64,000 nt of DNA from Alentia gelatinosa (lineage: Eukaryota > Annelida > Polychaeta > Phyllodocida > Polynoidae): the NCBI GenBank assembly GCA_950022655.1, contig OX465580.1:126091016-126155015 (forward strand), read 5' to 3'. This document shows positions 1 to 11,654 of the stretch, piece by piece (positions within the stretch are counted from its first letter, which is position 1; every line of letters begins with the position of its first letter). The position numbers and the translations under genes were made by a program. The notes beneath the pieces are model-generated. The model saw nothing but the letters and a program-made list of their open reading frames with translations, was not told where the DNA came from and ran no database searches.

Positions 1-315
1 ATTACCGAGTAACTTTGACTTTCTCTCTCTGGAAACTTAGTTTCCCTATTCCTATATATCTTCAAATATAGTTTGATAACGATATATAGTGTAATTTGCT
101 TACCTGCCATCAAATGCAAAGCCAAATACAACCTTATCTAGTAACTTGACACTTATGTTTTCTCCCCTACTGCGCCTTTCATATGAATTTTGTAAGAGAC
201 GATCTGATTGGTCTAAACGTAAACCTTGGGTAGTATATTAATATATGTAAGTTATTCCACCCCCCGTAGGATGGTGTAACCATAGAATGTTCGGCCATAG
301 GTATATAGGAATATT
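1..315 (-). repeat. Foldback MITE copy, truncated by the window edge
   Basis: Reverse-orientation relative of the element at 22998-23340. Shared blocks include TAACTTTGACTT near the left edge, the interior around GGGTAGTAT and CCACCCCCC, and the end CCATAGGTATATAGGAATA. The left part of the element is cut by the start of the window. No coding potential is visible. Confidence 0.7.
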
Positions 316-1334
316 GTGTACGTATTCGTCGAAGTAACAAGGTTAATCTCTGCATAAAAACAAACGCATCTGTGTGAGTACTTTTCCCTGTCGTCTACAC
401 AGTCATGCACATGGCTCGGCCTGAGCGTATCTAGAACAATAGAGGCAATAGATGAGCAGCCAATAAAAACACAAAGAAAACAAGTACACACATCATTAGA
501 TCTAGAGTCTCGCGAGAATGCGCGAGAGCATCGCGTGGCTCCATCTCGCGGGGGAAGTTGGCGATCACTGAAAGCCAAGGTCACGGCGGTCACGCAGCTA
601 AGGTCGCGAGGTTAATCATCCAAGTACACGCGCCAACCAGCGTTTCGTGTCTGATTGAAATGGATGAACGCTACCGAAAGAAGCAGACGATAATTAATCA
701 ATGTATGAGTTGGTCACGGCGTCGGTCGGGCAGGTGGGCCTGGTCGGCTGCAAGGTGGTCCAATAGGGGTGTTGACATTGGGGTGTGGATGGACGGAGCG
801 AAGAAAGGCTATTTTCCGCAGATTACTAACAGTCTCTATGAAAGCCCAGTGGATTGGATAAGGCTAAACACAATTATATAGATCAGCGGTATGGATATAA
901 GGAGAAACTCACTGCAGTGGGCGGGAGAGTTCAAAGGTGCCAGGACACCCTCCTCTCATTTTCCTCTGACTTGACCTGCGCGATAGATTTTTCTGGTGTT
1001 ATCTGATTGGATCAAAGATCAATCGTCTTTTGGCGTCAGGTTGGATCTCTGCTCCACGTCATCACCACTCTCACCATCACCATCACCATCTCCACTGACT
1101 GTTATTGGGGATGGTTTCTTATAGAACTTTGACGTGAAATGATTGGAATTTATTATCCACGTAATACAAAGTGTCCATAGAAAGACATTGGGAGTGTGTA
1201 TCACCATACCCGGAGCATACAGATATGTTGTATGCTCAAGCGCATACGGAAAAATAGTGGGTAAGAAAAAGATAGCGCATACCTAAATGAACGAATATCA
1301 GTACGTTGGAAAAAGGTGGATGATAAATACAATA
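316..1334. other. Unassigned intergenic DNA
   Basis: No protein family, RNA gene or complete repeat is recognised here. The open frames are short and lack recognisable domains. A small CAC/CAT-rich run lies near 1063-1092. GC content is higher around 530-800 than in the flanks. Confidence 0.4.
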
Positions 1335-1450
1335 TAGACTGTTTTCAGAAAAAACGTTTGTATGCTACTGGGAGTTGACTCAGCACAATATCTTTGCATG
1401 CGATCGGACATTGCTACACGTTAACTCCTCGGAGCATACGACCGCTTGTA
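1335..1450. repeat. Imperfect hairpin of the foldback superfamily
   Basis: Left arm blocks GTATGCT and GGAGTTGAC pair with right arm blocks GTTAACTCC and GGAGCATAC around a central TTGCATGCGATCGG. It is close in sequence to the hairpins at 1915-2060 and 31640-31740, so it belongs to the same subfamily. Confidence 0.55.
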
Positions 1451-1509
1451 TCTTAAACCAGTCAATATCATTGATGTCTTCTCCAGACACAGTGTGAGCC
1501 CTTATTCTC

Positions 1510-2066
1510 TTTTATTACCCACCGATTATGGAGTCTCCATAGGAAATGCATAAGGCACCTAGAATTAGCTACCTGGAGATTCTGGCATGTCAGAATCTCC
1601 TGCAGGAGATTCCGGAAAAATAGTCCTGTCTTTAATGAGGTTGAATTATCATGTACTTTGAAATGAGTATCTTGAATGTTCATTCAATGCTAATTATTTA
1701 GAATCAATCATAATAATCTCATTTATCATCAGAAATCACTGTCATAACACACTTTGCATGCTAAAAATACAGGTTAATGGCGAACTATATTATTGGTGTA
1801 AGTCTACACCGAATTACTGCCACACTTGACAGTGCTGTGATGTCTGGAACTAAATGGCCTACAGAAACTTTTTGATTGCAATACATTTATTATCAATCTT
1901 GTAGGTGGGTAATAAATACAATAACGACTGGTTTTGTATACGTATGACCGTAATCTCCTCATAGTTGACGACGTAATATCCTCGCTAATCGCTCGGATAT
2001 TACTATGCGTCAACTACTCGGAGATTACGGCCACTCGTACACAAAACCAGTCATTATTGTGTATAT
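1510..2066 (+). repeat. Long foldback element, TTATTACCCACC subfamily, copy 1
   Basis: The element has two modules. The first runs from TATTACCCACC near 1512 to its inverted copy GGTGGGTAATAA near 1904-1915. The second is a hairpin at 1915-2060 with arms GACCGTAATCTCC / GGAGATTACGG and apex CTCGCTAATCGCTCGG. A short internal hairpin (GGAGATTCTG / CAGAATCTCC) lies near 1577-1600. A paralogue in the same orientation spans 61332-61886 along its whole length. Confidence 0.75.
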
Positions 2067-2070
2067 AAAC

Positions 2071-2150
2071 TCCTAACTATCAGCCACCTCACTAATACAG
2101 TATGAGCCCTTATTCTCTTATAAACTCCTAACTATCAGCCACCCCACTAA
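2071..2150. repeat. Short direct duplication
   Basis: The block AACTCCTAACTATCAGCCAC occurs at about 2066-2085 and again at about 2124-2143, each followed by a CACTAAT-like segment. It directly abuts the right end of the preceding foldback element. Confidence 0.6.
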
Positions 2151-2940
2151 TGTGGCTGTAGCTTCTTTGTATTAATGTTTATGTACACCCCTCTAATTAT
2201 ATACGGTCACGCCGTGATGCGGCGTCCCTTTCTGTTGTCATCAAATTATCAATCCTTACTGACCCTTTACTACCTCAGATGTCTCCACTGGTTAACAAAA
2301 GACACAATAAACTGCACATAATTTTCATATTAAATATTTAGCTTTAAAAACTGATATCACTGGTCCTTATTTGATCACATTGATGCCAACAAATGTGCGA
2401 TTGAAGACATATATTTTCCCTTCAACCCATTTGAAATAGAAATCAGTGTATTCTGTTCATATTTGCATCGCATTTGCAATTCCAGACACCGAGGTCTAAA
2501 ATTTCCCTTCTTGGTGTTCTTGCAATATAGATGAACAGCAGGGGTGAGACCTTTTAAGGTGTTTTTAAAATATTATTTCCTGTTTGGAATATTTCTTAAT
2601 AAAGAATAATCGAAGCATCATTGCTTTAATAACAAAATGCAATATGTGGCCAGTCAGTATCAGTCTAATCATATAGACATTGCTTTCTAAAATATGAAAA
2701 AAAAACCCAAAAAAAACAGATGCAGTTATTTGTATTTATCTATATTTAATTAATACAATATCAAAACGATCTTCATGGTTATCTAATAGACATATAATGC
2801 TTTTATACATGATGTCTGTAGTAAACTCCAAGTCAGAAGTCCCTTTTCACGACTCGTGGTGTTGTACTGAACCGCTGCGTGGTAATGCAGTCCCCAAGTC
2901 CCACGGGAGAGGCTAGATAGGAATAAATGGCAAAATAACG
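2151..2940. other. AT-rich unassigned DNA
   Basis: No coding signal or repeat end is recognised. There are several A/T homopolymer runs, for example near 2695-2720. Confidence 0.35.
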
Positions 2941-3340
2941 GCCCCTCAACGTCTCCCAAAACAAGCATCCAGCCCTGTCTGTATCTGCCAGCACCTCCCT
3001 GCCAGTCCTACCTCCGGTCTCCTACAACCGTGTACCGGGGCCTTTCACGGCGCCCACGGGACCCATGGATCCTTTCTCCCGGCGCGGGTACCGCCCCCTC
3101 ACGGCCGATGCGCCAATATACACGATTAGGCGGCATGCCGAGATGGGGTGTCCTGATAAGGTGCACAGTTACGTCGGCGCGTCCCTGCCTAACGCAGATC
3201 TGTCGGCTGGTTTCCCCACAAAGGACGCCCGTTCCCAGGCTGGTCACGCCGCCTGGCGACGAGAAATGAGGCGGGAAAATCCCGCTGATTCCCGAGCGTC
3301 GTGGCAGACGACATCCAGCTACAGATTCGTCAAACTCCCC
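2941..3340. other. GC-rich island without recognised gene
   Basis: A sharply bounded GC- and CpG-rich block in AT-rich surroundings. Overlapping open frames occur on both strands (3008-3247 minus, 3065-3427 plus), but neither shows a recognisable domain, and simultaneous openness on both strands is expected in GC-rich DNA. It may be part of an unrecognised transposon or an isolated CpG-rich segment. Confidence 0.35.
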
Positions 3341-3429
3341 TCCATGATTTATAGTGCCTCTGCTACAGGTACCTTAATGGTTGAGCTCCAGTATATCTTC
3401 ATACATGTATATATGTATACGTATTGAGC

Positions 3430-3840
3430 TTCTGTGTAGTATCTCACTCCTGGTATTTTTCCCATAGACATAACATTGGGAACTCGTATCCAACACCCAT
3501 GAGATATTTAAGAAAAATATCTAATGTGGGATTATGTCACAAATTTTAGCCAATTAGTCAGTGTGAGGGGTGAGATAAATTCAGACACGTATTCAAGTTT
3601 AGGGTCAGAGCTCGATATCGTCTATTTGAATCGCTACGTAATTCATGCGGCTTTGTTTTGTAAATTACTGTGAGATTCAAACTCGATGAGATACGAGCTC
3701 TGACCATAAACTTTCAAAGTAGTGAGTGAACCCGTAGAGATTCCGTTCTCGATCTTTTGTCCCATAAAATATGTCCCTCCGCCTCTGGTGTCTGGGCGTA
3801 TTTTATAGCTAACTATTACTACGTTTTCTACCATTACCGC
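3430..3840 (-). repeat. Foldback element, TCTCACCCC subfamily
   Basis: Begins with TATCTCACTCCTGGTATTTT, then a block related to CCATAGACTTAACATTGGGA, then GGGGTGAGATAAATTCAGA near 3568. A hairpin follows (about 3598-3715) whose arms carry CAGAGCTCGAT and ATACGAGCTCTG around a decayed apex GCGGCTTTGTTTTG. Confidence 0.7.
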
Positions 3841-4339
3841 AATATAACGGACAGCTTTTGATAATATGAATGGCTAGTAGAATCACATACGGAATTATAA
3901 AGCATTATTTGTTGCTCCTGACAAGCCACTCAGTTCTGTGAGGAACTCTTATTGTGCATGGAGATTGGTGAGGGGACAGGTGCATGCGTTCATTAGATTA
4001 CATTACAACAACAACAAACAAAAAAATTACAACTGTTGTTGGTTAAAAATTTCACCAGAATTACTGGATGGCTGGATGCAGATTAAGAAGACACTGAGAA
4101 GTCTATATTCATTATGGTTAGAGTAGGATAAGGTTGATACACCATATGAGGTCGACATGTGGTCATACATTTATGCATAAATCACGCAATAAACCAATGT
4201 AGAACATTGCAGAATATATCGTGTAATCTTTATCGATTATATCTATGCATAGGAAGTAGCACCTGCCAGTAAGACTTCCACACAGGTGGCAAATTTACAA
4301 ATAAAATTGATGAGAACGTTGTTCAGTAACCACCTTACC
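3841..4339. other. Unassigned AT-rich DNA
   Basis: No gene or clear repeat boundary is seen. ACAACAACAACAAA-like simple sequence is present near 4005-4022. Confidence 0.35.
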
Positions 4340-4384
4340 TCCTTTAAATGGTATTGCTTTCCCCCCTAAAATGATAATAAGGAA

Positions 4385-4535
4385 CTGCATCGAGGTCCAT
4401 AGATACTGAAAATATTCCACGCGGTTTTGTTGAGGAGTAATCTCACGCGGCAAAGCCGAATGAGATTATATAGTAAACCAAAATGAATGGCGTATTTTCA
4501 GTATCTATGGATCTATGGATCGAGTGCAGTTCAGA
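4385..4535. repeat. Perfectly organised hairpin, GGCAAAGCCG apex
   Basis: Left arm AACTGCATCGA then TCCATAGATACTGAAAATA. Right arm TATTTTCAGTATCTATGGA then TCGAGTGCAGTT. Apex GCGGCAAAGCCGAATG. The stem sequence is not the one used by the copies just downstream, although the apex theme is the same. Confidence 0.7.
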
Positions 4536-4544
4536 TTTTATCTC

Positions 4545-6270
4545 ACCCCTATCATTGACTAATTGGCTAACATTTGTGACATCATCCCCCATTGAGTCTT
4601 TTTCTTCAAATACTCCATGGTTGTTGAGTACGACTTCCCAATGTTAAGTCTATTGGGGAAACATCTCAGCTAAATGTCTCAGAGGTAAGTCTCAGTTATT
4701 ATAGAGGAAACCTATGAAAGTTTAGGATCAGAGCTTATATCCCATCGAGTTTGAATCACATAGTAATTCACAAGGCGAAGCCGCATGAATTATGTAGCAC
4801 TTCAAACGAGATGGGATTGAGCTCTGACCTTAAACTTGAATTGGTCTCTGAATTTATCTCACCCTTCACATTGACTAAATGGGCTAACATTTGTGACATA
4901 ATCCCCCATTGGATATATTTCCTAAATATCTAATGGGTGTTAGATATGAGTTTCCAATGATAAGTCTATGGAGAAAAAATATCTGGGGTGAGATAATATA
5001 GAGGAAACCTATGAAAGTTTAGGATCAGAGCTTATAGCTATGAAAGTCTAGGATCAGAGCTTGTATCCCATCGAGTTTGAATCACATAGTAATTCACAAG
5101 GCGAAGCCGCGTGAATTATGTAGCAATTCAAACGAAATGGGATTGAGCTCTGACCTTAAACTTGAATACATTTCTGAATTTATCTCACCCTTCACATTGA
5201 CTAAATGGGCTAACATTTGTGACATAATCCCCCATTGGATATATTTCCTAAATATCTAATGGGTGTTAGATACGAGTTTCCAATGTTAAGTCTATGGAGA
5301 AAAAATATCTGGGGTGAGATAATATAGAGGAAACCTAGGAAAGTTTAGGATCAGAGCTTATAGCTATGAAAGTCTAGGATCAGAGCTTGTATCCCATCGA
5401 GTTTGAATCACATAGTAATTCACAAGGCGAAGCCGCGTGAATTATGTAGCAATTCAAACGAAATGGGATTGAGCTCTGACCTTAAACTTGAATTGGTCTC
5501 TGAATTTATCTCACCCTTCACATTGACTAAATGGGCTAACATTTGTGACATAATCCCCCATTGGATATATTTCCTAAATATCTAATGGGTGTTAGATACG
5601 AGTTTCCAATGTTAAGTCTATGGAGAAAAAATATCTGGGGTGAGATAATATAGAGGAAACCTATGAAAGTTTAGGATCAGAGCTTATAGCTATGAAAGTC
5701 TAGGATCAGAGCTTGTATCCCATCGAGTTTGAATCACATAGTAATTCACAAGGCGAAGCCGCGAGAATTATGTAGCAATTCAAACGAGATGGGTTTGAGC
5801 TCTGACCTTAAACTTGAATTGGTCTCTGAATTTATCTCACCCTTCAAATTGACTAAATGGGCAAACCTTTGTGACATAATCCCCCATTGGATATTTTCCC
5901 TAAATATCTCATGGGCGTTGGATACGTGTTCCCAATGTTAAGTCTATGGAGGGGTGAGATAAAAACCTTTATCTCACCCCAGATATTTTTTTATCCATAG
6001 ACTTAACATTGGAAACTTGTATCCAACACCCATTAGATATTTAGGAAATATATCCAATGGGGGGTAATGTCACAAATGTTAGCCCATTAGTCAATATTAA
6101 GTGTGAGATAAATTCAGAAACCCATTCAAGTTTAGGGTCAGAGCTCGATCCCATCTCATTTGAATCACATAGTAATTCACGCGGCTTCGCCTTGTGAATT
6201 ACTATGTGATTCAAACTCGATGGGATACTTATATAGAACTGCATCGACCCTAAATTTTCATGGGTTTCCT
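4545..6270 (+). repeat. Tandem array of about 326-bp foldback units
   Basis: Four successive units have exactly the same spacing. The apex GGCGAAGCC lies at 4774, 5100, 5426 and 5752, i.e. 326 bp apart. Each unit carries a hairpin (arms CGAGTTTGAATCACATAGTA / GTAGCAATTCAAACGA-like), then TTATCTCACCC, then CCAATGTTAAGTCTATGGA and GGGGTGAGATAA. The array is closed by an inverted copy at about 5950-6240 whose apex reads GGCTTCGCC at 6183. Units 2 and 3 are nearly identical, which suggests recent unequal exchange. Short open frames repeat in each unit only because the DNA repeats. Confidence 0.85.
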
Positions 6271-7319
6271 CTATAATGTTACCTCATGGCTGTGAAATAT
6301 TACGAGTTCCAAATGTTAAGTCTATAGAGAAAATATACCATGGATGTGATAAATGTGAAGAACGGTATGATAATAACCCAGAGGTTCAAGCCCCTAGATG
6401 TGATACACAAGGTAATGTCATATTGTGCGATTTGAGGACGGGGCGGGGTGTGGAGCGCGTTCCTCTTGGCAGAGCAGACGACTTTTGAGCGGTGCGACGA
6501 GTTTTCCCGCGTCCCTTTTGTCGACCCGGGTTAACGACATCAACCACGCCGACGACCGCGCCGGGTGTTCCCCGACTGCTGCCTAACAGGACCTGACACC
6601 CACACAGAGCACACTGAATACCGTGTCTATTCATTAACCACGCGCTCGTCTCCAATTCACGCAGCCAGCAGCAAATATTACATGCTCCTTTACACAGCAG
6701 CAGCGGGACTCCAGTTTCGAAATATGATCTTGAGTTTTTTATTATTTCATTTGATCAAATTTTAATTTGGAATATTGCAGTCGCTGATGGGTCTATCCGA
6801 ATCCTCCAGTCATGGATGTAAATCGCACTCGTTATCAGGACTTTAAATCTGAATCTCAGTAAAACGTCCGGAAAATGTTATCCCCAGTAATTCATACACT
6901 TATTTGGTGTGCTAGCATATAATTAGAGCGTGCATCTATATATGTTACCTGAAGGTTAGAGTGGTCACATATAGCCCTCCAGCTTACTGCAAAAAATGTA
7001 ATCCTTCATTATCTGTGTGCTACTCACTGTGATACTGGGAAAGGAGCAGGATGCCAGTGTCTCAGTGATTTAGAAGCGTGTCCAACTGACCATGACCAAT
7101 CACTTAAGACTGAAATACCTGATTGACCCACTGGTGTTTGATGTATTTGGATCCTCGACTCAGGCAGTTGAAGAAATGGCAAGTTGACAGAAAACGATCC
7201 ATAGACTGAATGTAACCCAGACCTTTCAATTGTTATCCATTTATGATTGCACACTCATTCATCAATGATGAACATACTATTGGCTCCTAGCTGTATCAAC
7301 TATGTATACTGCCTGCTCT
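6271..7319. other. Unassigned DNA with a GC-rich core
   Basis: A GC-rich block at about 6420-6600 interrupts AT-rich sequence. Its open frames on both strands show no recognisable domain. The rest (6700-7319) is AT-rich with no recognised feature. Confidence 0.35.
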
Positions 7320-7600
7320 TATCATAGCGTATATATGTAGTTTATACCCGTACGTCACACGGTGAAGTACGGGATATGTGATCACGTGACCAGGTAAAAT
7401 TTCGCAATTTTTAGGTATATAATAATACGAAAACAGGTTGTCTTCGTACGTCAAAATACTTGGTAAAATTATTGATCACATACATGCCTCTGTCTATGGC
7501 ATCGAGATGTATCTCTTCAATAATTTCACCGTGTATTTTTGAAGTACGACAGTAAGCCAGTTTCCGTAAATCATTCTCAGTCTGTTTGTTATAATCATTT
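7320..7600. repeat. Foldback element with CGTACGTCACAC ends
   Basis: Contains CCCGTACGTCACACGGTGAA near 7348 and a hairpin near 7465-7540 with arms ATTATTGATCACATACAT and ATGTATCTCTTCAATAAT around GCCTCTGTCTATGGCATCGAG. A second copy of the same family lies at 12610-12900. Confidence 0.65.
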
Positions 7601-7639
7601 ATCTGGAAGCACGTATATACAAAAACTTACTATTATATT

Positions 7640-7890
7640 CATCACTATCTCCACCGAGTTTGACCTCGGAGTGATTTACGTAGCGGTCAAATGAGGTGAA
7701 GTGTGGACCAAGTTATTTTCATCGAATGGGTTTCTGATTTTATCTCAACCCATATAACATAAGTAATTGATAAAATAAACCACCCAATTAGCAAATGAGT
7801 ATTGGTTACGCTACCTTCACGGCAGTTCCCAATGTTAAGCCTATGGAGAAAAATACCGGGGGGGGGGATGAAGAATATAATCTTACAGTA
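7640..7890 (+). repeat. Partial foldback element
   Basis: Retains CGAGTTTGAC near 7658, ATCTCAACCC near 7741 and CCAATGTTAAGCCTATGGAG near 7829 followed by ACCGGGGGGG. The hairpin apex is deleted. Confidence 0.55.
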
Positions 7891-8149
7891 CGGTGTTTCC
7901 ATTATATTTACACTACAGAAGAATAAAGCCCATTTTCAATCACATACTGGCTCATTTAAATATAAAAAGAACCTATATAACAATGTCTATTGAAATCATC
8001 CTTTGCTGTGGTATCGTGATAATTGGACATCCATCTGAATTAGTCTGGCATGCCTTTTGTGGCGTCTTTAAAATACCAGATAGGCTGGACAAGTTCTTAG
8101 CAATTAGACTACCACTGGTCAACTAAGAATATCGCAGAATGATAATGTT

Positions 8150-8545
8150 TTATATTCGCGCCTACATACTTATATAGAACTGCATAGAGAATCGTATAAA
8201 TACACAATACTCCACGAGTTTGTAAGGGCGGCAATCTTCATCGAGGCGAAGCCGAGTGACGATTACGGCACTTTCAAACGAGTGGAGTATTGTTTATTTT
8301 ACGATTCGAGTGCGGTTCTGGATTTATCTCACCCCTTTCAAGGTTAGGGGAGTTGAAATTTCTTGTCTTGTCTTGTCATCTCTCTGAAATCCTGGCCGCT
8401 GATTGGTCAATCGCCTGTGACGTCATCTCGTATTCACTACGCCACGACCATGGCGTAGTATTGTCACTTTACCGGGGTGATCGTTGAGTATTTTTTTCTA
8501 ATTTTATTCCTATGGCTACACTTGTACCAGGGGTGAGATAAATGC
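8150..8545 (+). repeat. Foldback element with GGCGAAGCC apex
   Basis: The hairpin at about 8165-8320 has arms GAACTGCAT..AATCGTA and TACGATTCGAGTGCGGTTC, with inner arms CAATACTCCACGAGTTTG / CAAACGAGTGGAGTATTG and exact apex GGCGAAGCC at 8245. The TIR module follows, from TTATCTCACCCC near 8323 to GGGGTGAGATAA near 8530. Confidence 0.8.
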
Positions 8546-9078
8546 TTACACACATTGAGTACGCGTAGTTTATGAGAAGTTTGTGGTTGTGTACATAGGT
8601 AGGCTATGTAAGTGCAGGCTCACTGTGAATAAAATTGCACAAATAAGGCAACGAATATCCATTGGCAATAAGATCTCCACAATCAGTATCAATATATTTT
8701 TTAGAACATTCATCATTCAAATTAATATGGAAAAGGTCCATATATCTTGTGTGCATCTGAAATGAGCTAATGCATCAATATGAAATATGTCTGTCTCTCA
8801 TGTAACCTTATTTGCATCCACAAGGAGATGGTACCGGAAGCTCTTCCTCTCCGTGAAATGTCGGCTGCAGCACCGAGTTTTGGCGGGAAAATTCTCGCGT
8901 CCGACAGGTACGGACATTCTTTGTAGTTCCAGGCCCGCGGGTCTTCAATAAATTAACATTATTCCTATAAATTGTGGGTATAGATGTTGAGGAATGGTGA
9001 ATGATAGCAGCTTTAATTATACCAGGACGAAGTGGCTCCATGTCTTACCTTCATATGCATTTTCACTCCCTGTTAAGA

Positions 9079-9399
9079 GCTGGTTCCACCAACACAGAAG
9101 ATATAGCGAGTTTTGTCACTATTTGGTTGTCTTGCTAAATCTTGCTAGGTTTTGAATGATCATGTGCATACTCGCTGCGAACCAAGGGTTTGGCTAAGCA
9201 CCTTTGATGGGCTCTTGCCAGGATAGATTGTGATATGCCGGCAAGAGCTCACGAGATGTCATAGTGGTGGAGTACCAAAATATAAACACATCATGAAAAA
9301 GCAGATATATCCTCTCGCGCTATGTGCAAAGGATGTAAGACATATCATAAGATACACCAAGATTTAATATGGCAAATAGATCGTGTTGGTGGAATCAGC
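9079..9399. mobile_element. TIR element with GCTGGTTCCACCAACAC ends
   Basis: Left end GCTGGTTCCACCAACAC and right end GTGTTGGTGGAATCAGC are inverted repeats. A second copy of the family is at 50373-50617. No transposase frame is present, so this is a non-autonomous element. Superfamily not assigned because no clean target duplication is visible. Confidence 0.75.
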
Positions 9400-9488
9400 A
9401 CTTTATCATTGCAATTATCATACACACATTTGTTGTAGTTGTTATGGTTGTAATTGCCTGGGAGGGCGATTGTAATCATCGTGAGCAA

Positions 9489-9816
9489 CCCTTAAGGACG
9501 GCTGCCTGGGGTCCAGCTACTCCCATAAGGACGGATACTGGTGGCAGTCTGTCTGGCTACAGGACGGCAACATGATAGTTAAAACTGATATCCAAGTTTG
9601 TAATCATGCAATATGATACATAATCATAAATATTCTATTTCTTTTTAATAGAAATACTAAAAATGATATTATATTTACATTTTCCGAAGATTTTATGAAT
9701 ATTGCTCTATTATTTCTTTGTTAAAATATTGTTCTTAATATTGGGACAATGATGCCTCAAGGGATCATGCGTCTTTAGCGCGGTGATGCCTCCAGGCATC
9801 ATGCGTCCTTAAAGGG
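9489..9816. mobile_element. piggyBac-like MITE
   Basis: Left end CCCTTAAGGACG and right end CGTCCTTAAAGGG are inverted repeats. The right flank is TTAA; the left flank reads GCAA where TTAA is expected. A partial relative with an intact TTAACCCTTTAAGGACG end lies at 14691. CCC-starting TIRs with a TTAA target site fit the piggyBac superfamily. The assignment is inference, since no transposase is present. Confidence 0.6.
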
Positions 9817-9822
9817 TTAAAA

Positions 9823-10312
9823 ATACCTATTCTGGGTGATCTCAATTCACGTTAGTGCTGAGGATATTAACAGCCAGCGTCGTATAACGAGATCCAATTT
9901 CTGAGATGAAGTCAACAGGCAATTCACACATCGACACCGAGCGATACAGAAACCGCACACATGTAAGACTCGAACCAAGGACCTTCTGATGAGCATGGAA
10001 GGGTGCCACTGACAGTGCCACACCATTAATTGGATCTTACATATTCATGTAATTTGACGATGTGTGCTATTGCCTTCATATCCGGGTGGTTTTTTCAACA
10101 GTTTTCCCAACATATCCTACCAGCACAGTTTTATAGTCAAAACTATGTCCATAATTATCAATTTTTAATATCGTGTTTCAAGGATTTTGGCTGTGTATTG
10201 CTTAATGCTATACTCTGACTCCAGTGATGTATTGAGGGCTTCTGCTACTAACATATCCGCAGTAAAGTAAATGAACTTTTCTCATTTCTGATAATGAGTG
10301 TGAATAAACTGT
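9823..10312. other. Unassigned AT-rich DNA
   Basis: No gene or repeat boundary recognised between the preceding MITE and the one starting at 10316. Confidence 0.35.
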
Positions 10313-10315
10313 GTA

Positions 10316-10477
10316 GGGGCCATCCATAAAGTACGTTCACATTCAGGGAGGTGAGGGTCAAGTATTTTGGAAATTAAGCGTATGCTCCTTCTTTGTTCTG
10401 TTGCGTACAAGATTGGTCGGGAGTCGGGGGTAAAAAAAAATACATGATATCTGCGTACATACTTTCTGGATGGCCCC
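10316..10477. mobile_element. GGGGCCATCC MITE, copy 1
   Basis: The TIR begins GGGGCCATCCATAAAGTACG and ends with TGGATGGCCCC. It is flanked by the 3-bp duplication GTA (10313-10315 and 10478-10480). This copy has lost most of the poly-G tracts seen in its relatives. Confidence 0.85.
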
Positions 10478-10589
10478 GTACCATATGTAGTTTTTGTGTT
10501 GATATGATAGAAGCAATAAGCAGAGGTAATGAGGCACAGGCCAACAGTGTAAGGTCACTATAATGGTAAACAGGACACAGAGCTACCCT

Positions 10590-10896
10590 TTTAGTTTGTT
10601 TGGGTACTTTAACCTCTAATATGTTCTATTAGATTTACTCTGGGTTTGACCGAATCTATGAGATGAATTTAAGTAGAGGGCTCACCCCTACACATTTACT
10701 GAAGTGAGAGTTCTTTTACTTCCCACACCACATAGACATGGTATGAAAAGGATTGGCCTTTGATATAGCAGCAAATCTACCACTGCTGTGGGGGTGAAGG
10801 AGGAAAGTGGTTGCAATGGGACTCCAAACCACAAAGTCAGACAACCTTGGGATTAAGAGTCCAGTGCTATTTACCCCTGAGCTAACTCTCCACCCT
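10590..10896 (-). mobile_element. tRNA-derived SINE, minus orientation
   Basis: The 5' head is at the right. On the minus strand it reads GAGTTAGCTCAGGGGTAAAT (A-box region), then CTCTTAATCC (a tRNA-Lys-like anticodon region) and GGTTTGGAGTCCC (B-box position). The body contains ACCACATAGACATGGTATGA on the plus strand and the tail ends in an AAACAAAC-type run. Related copies lie at 18730-18926 and 55650-56035. Confidence 0.75.
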
Positions 10897-11472
10897 GGTC
10901 ACTTTGTAGTTATGCTTGCATGCAAGCATATCCAACCTGCACCACACGGAGGCAAGGCGACCAAGAGAGCTGGCTTAAAGACAATAGTTGATCTGGGACT
11001 ATTTTTTTTCATCTCATCGTCAAGACCCTAGAGGTCAACCTCATAACCACGTCACCTTGGCAATGTTCATGTAATTAACGGCACAATTGCTGCCACCAAC
11101 AATGTCAACAATAGCCCAGTAGATTTCATTTTTGATTGAGCGACAACAAAAAAGCCTTATAGAAGTTCAAGAAACACAGAACACTGGCTGAGGTAAGCAT
11201 AGCATAGGCACTCATTTTATATAAAACGGAAAATGTGGTATACAATGGTTTAGTCCTGCCATACGTCTATGAAACCAGCACGACAGTGTCGTGAAAACAT
11301 GCCCACGAGGTTTAGAGAACGGTACACTGAACTCTGTCTACCATCACAGTTAGGAACAGGTGTTCTGTTTACTTGATACAAGGGACCTTGATATGGGGTG
11401 GTTCGTGAAAGGTAATGAGAAAATGCCGGAGTTACGACCTTGTAATAATGTACACCAATGAAGCTGTGACAA
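10897..11472. other. Unassigned DNA
   Basis: No recognisable gene or complete repeat between the SINE and the next MITE. Confidence 0.3.
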
Positions 11473-11651
11473 GGGGCCATCCATAAAGTACGTACGCACC
11501 GAGGGGGGGGGGGGGTGGGGGGGGGGTCAGAAATTTTGGAAAATCTGCGTATGCTCCCTCTTTGTTCTATTGCGTACAAGATTGGGGGAGGGGGTGGGGG
11601 GGGGGGTCCAAAATTTCAGAAATTCTGCGTACATACTTTATGGATGGCCCC
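11473..11651. mobile_element. GGGGCCATCC MITE, copy 2
   Basis: Left end GGGGCCATCCATAAAGTACG, right end TACTTTATGGATGGCCCC, flanked by CAA on both sides (11470-11472 and 11652-11654). Two long G runs, near 11502-11526 and 11584-11607, sit inside the termini. Confidence 0.9.
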
Positions 11652-11654
11652 CAA

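Noticed and set aside
2941..3427. GC-rich island with overlapping frames, possible host exon or bacterial-like insert
   Set aside because: No recognisable protein motif and no consistent splice signals; kept only as a composition feature.
4751..5941. Four similar 60-70 codon open frames suggesting a small gene family
   Set aside because: They recur because the underlying 326-bp DNA unit recurs; each covers a palindromic hairpin and has no domain or splice context.
4545..6270. CRISPR-like array
   Set aside because: Regular spacing, but the whole 326-bp unit is repeated with no unique spacers, and the genome is eukaryotic.
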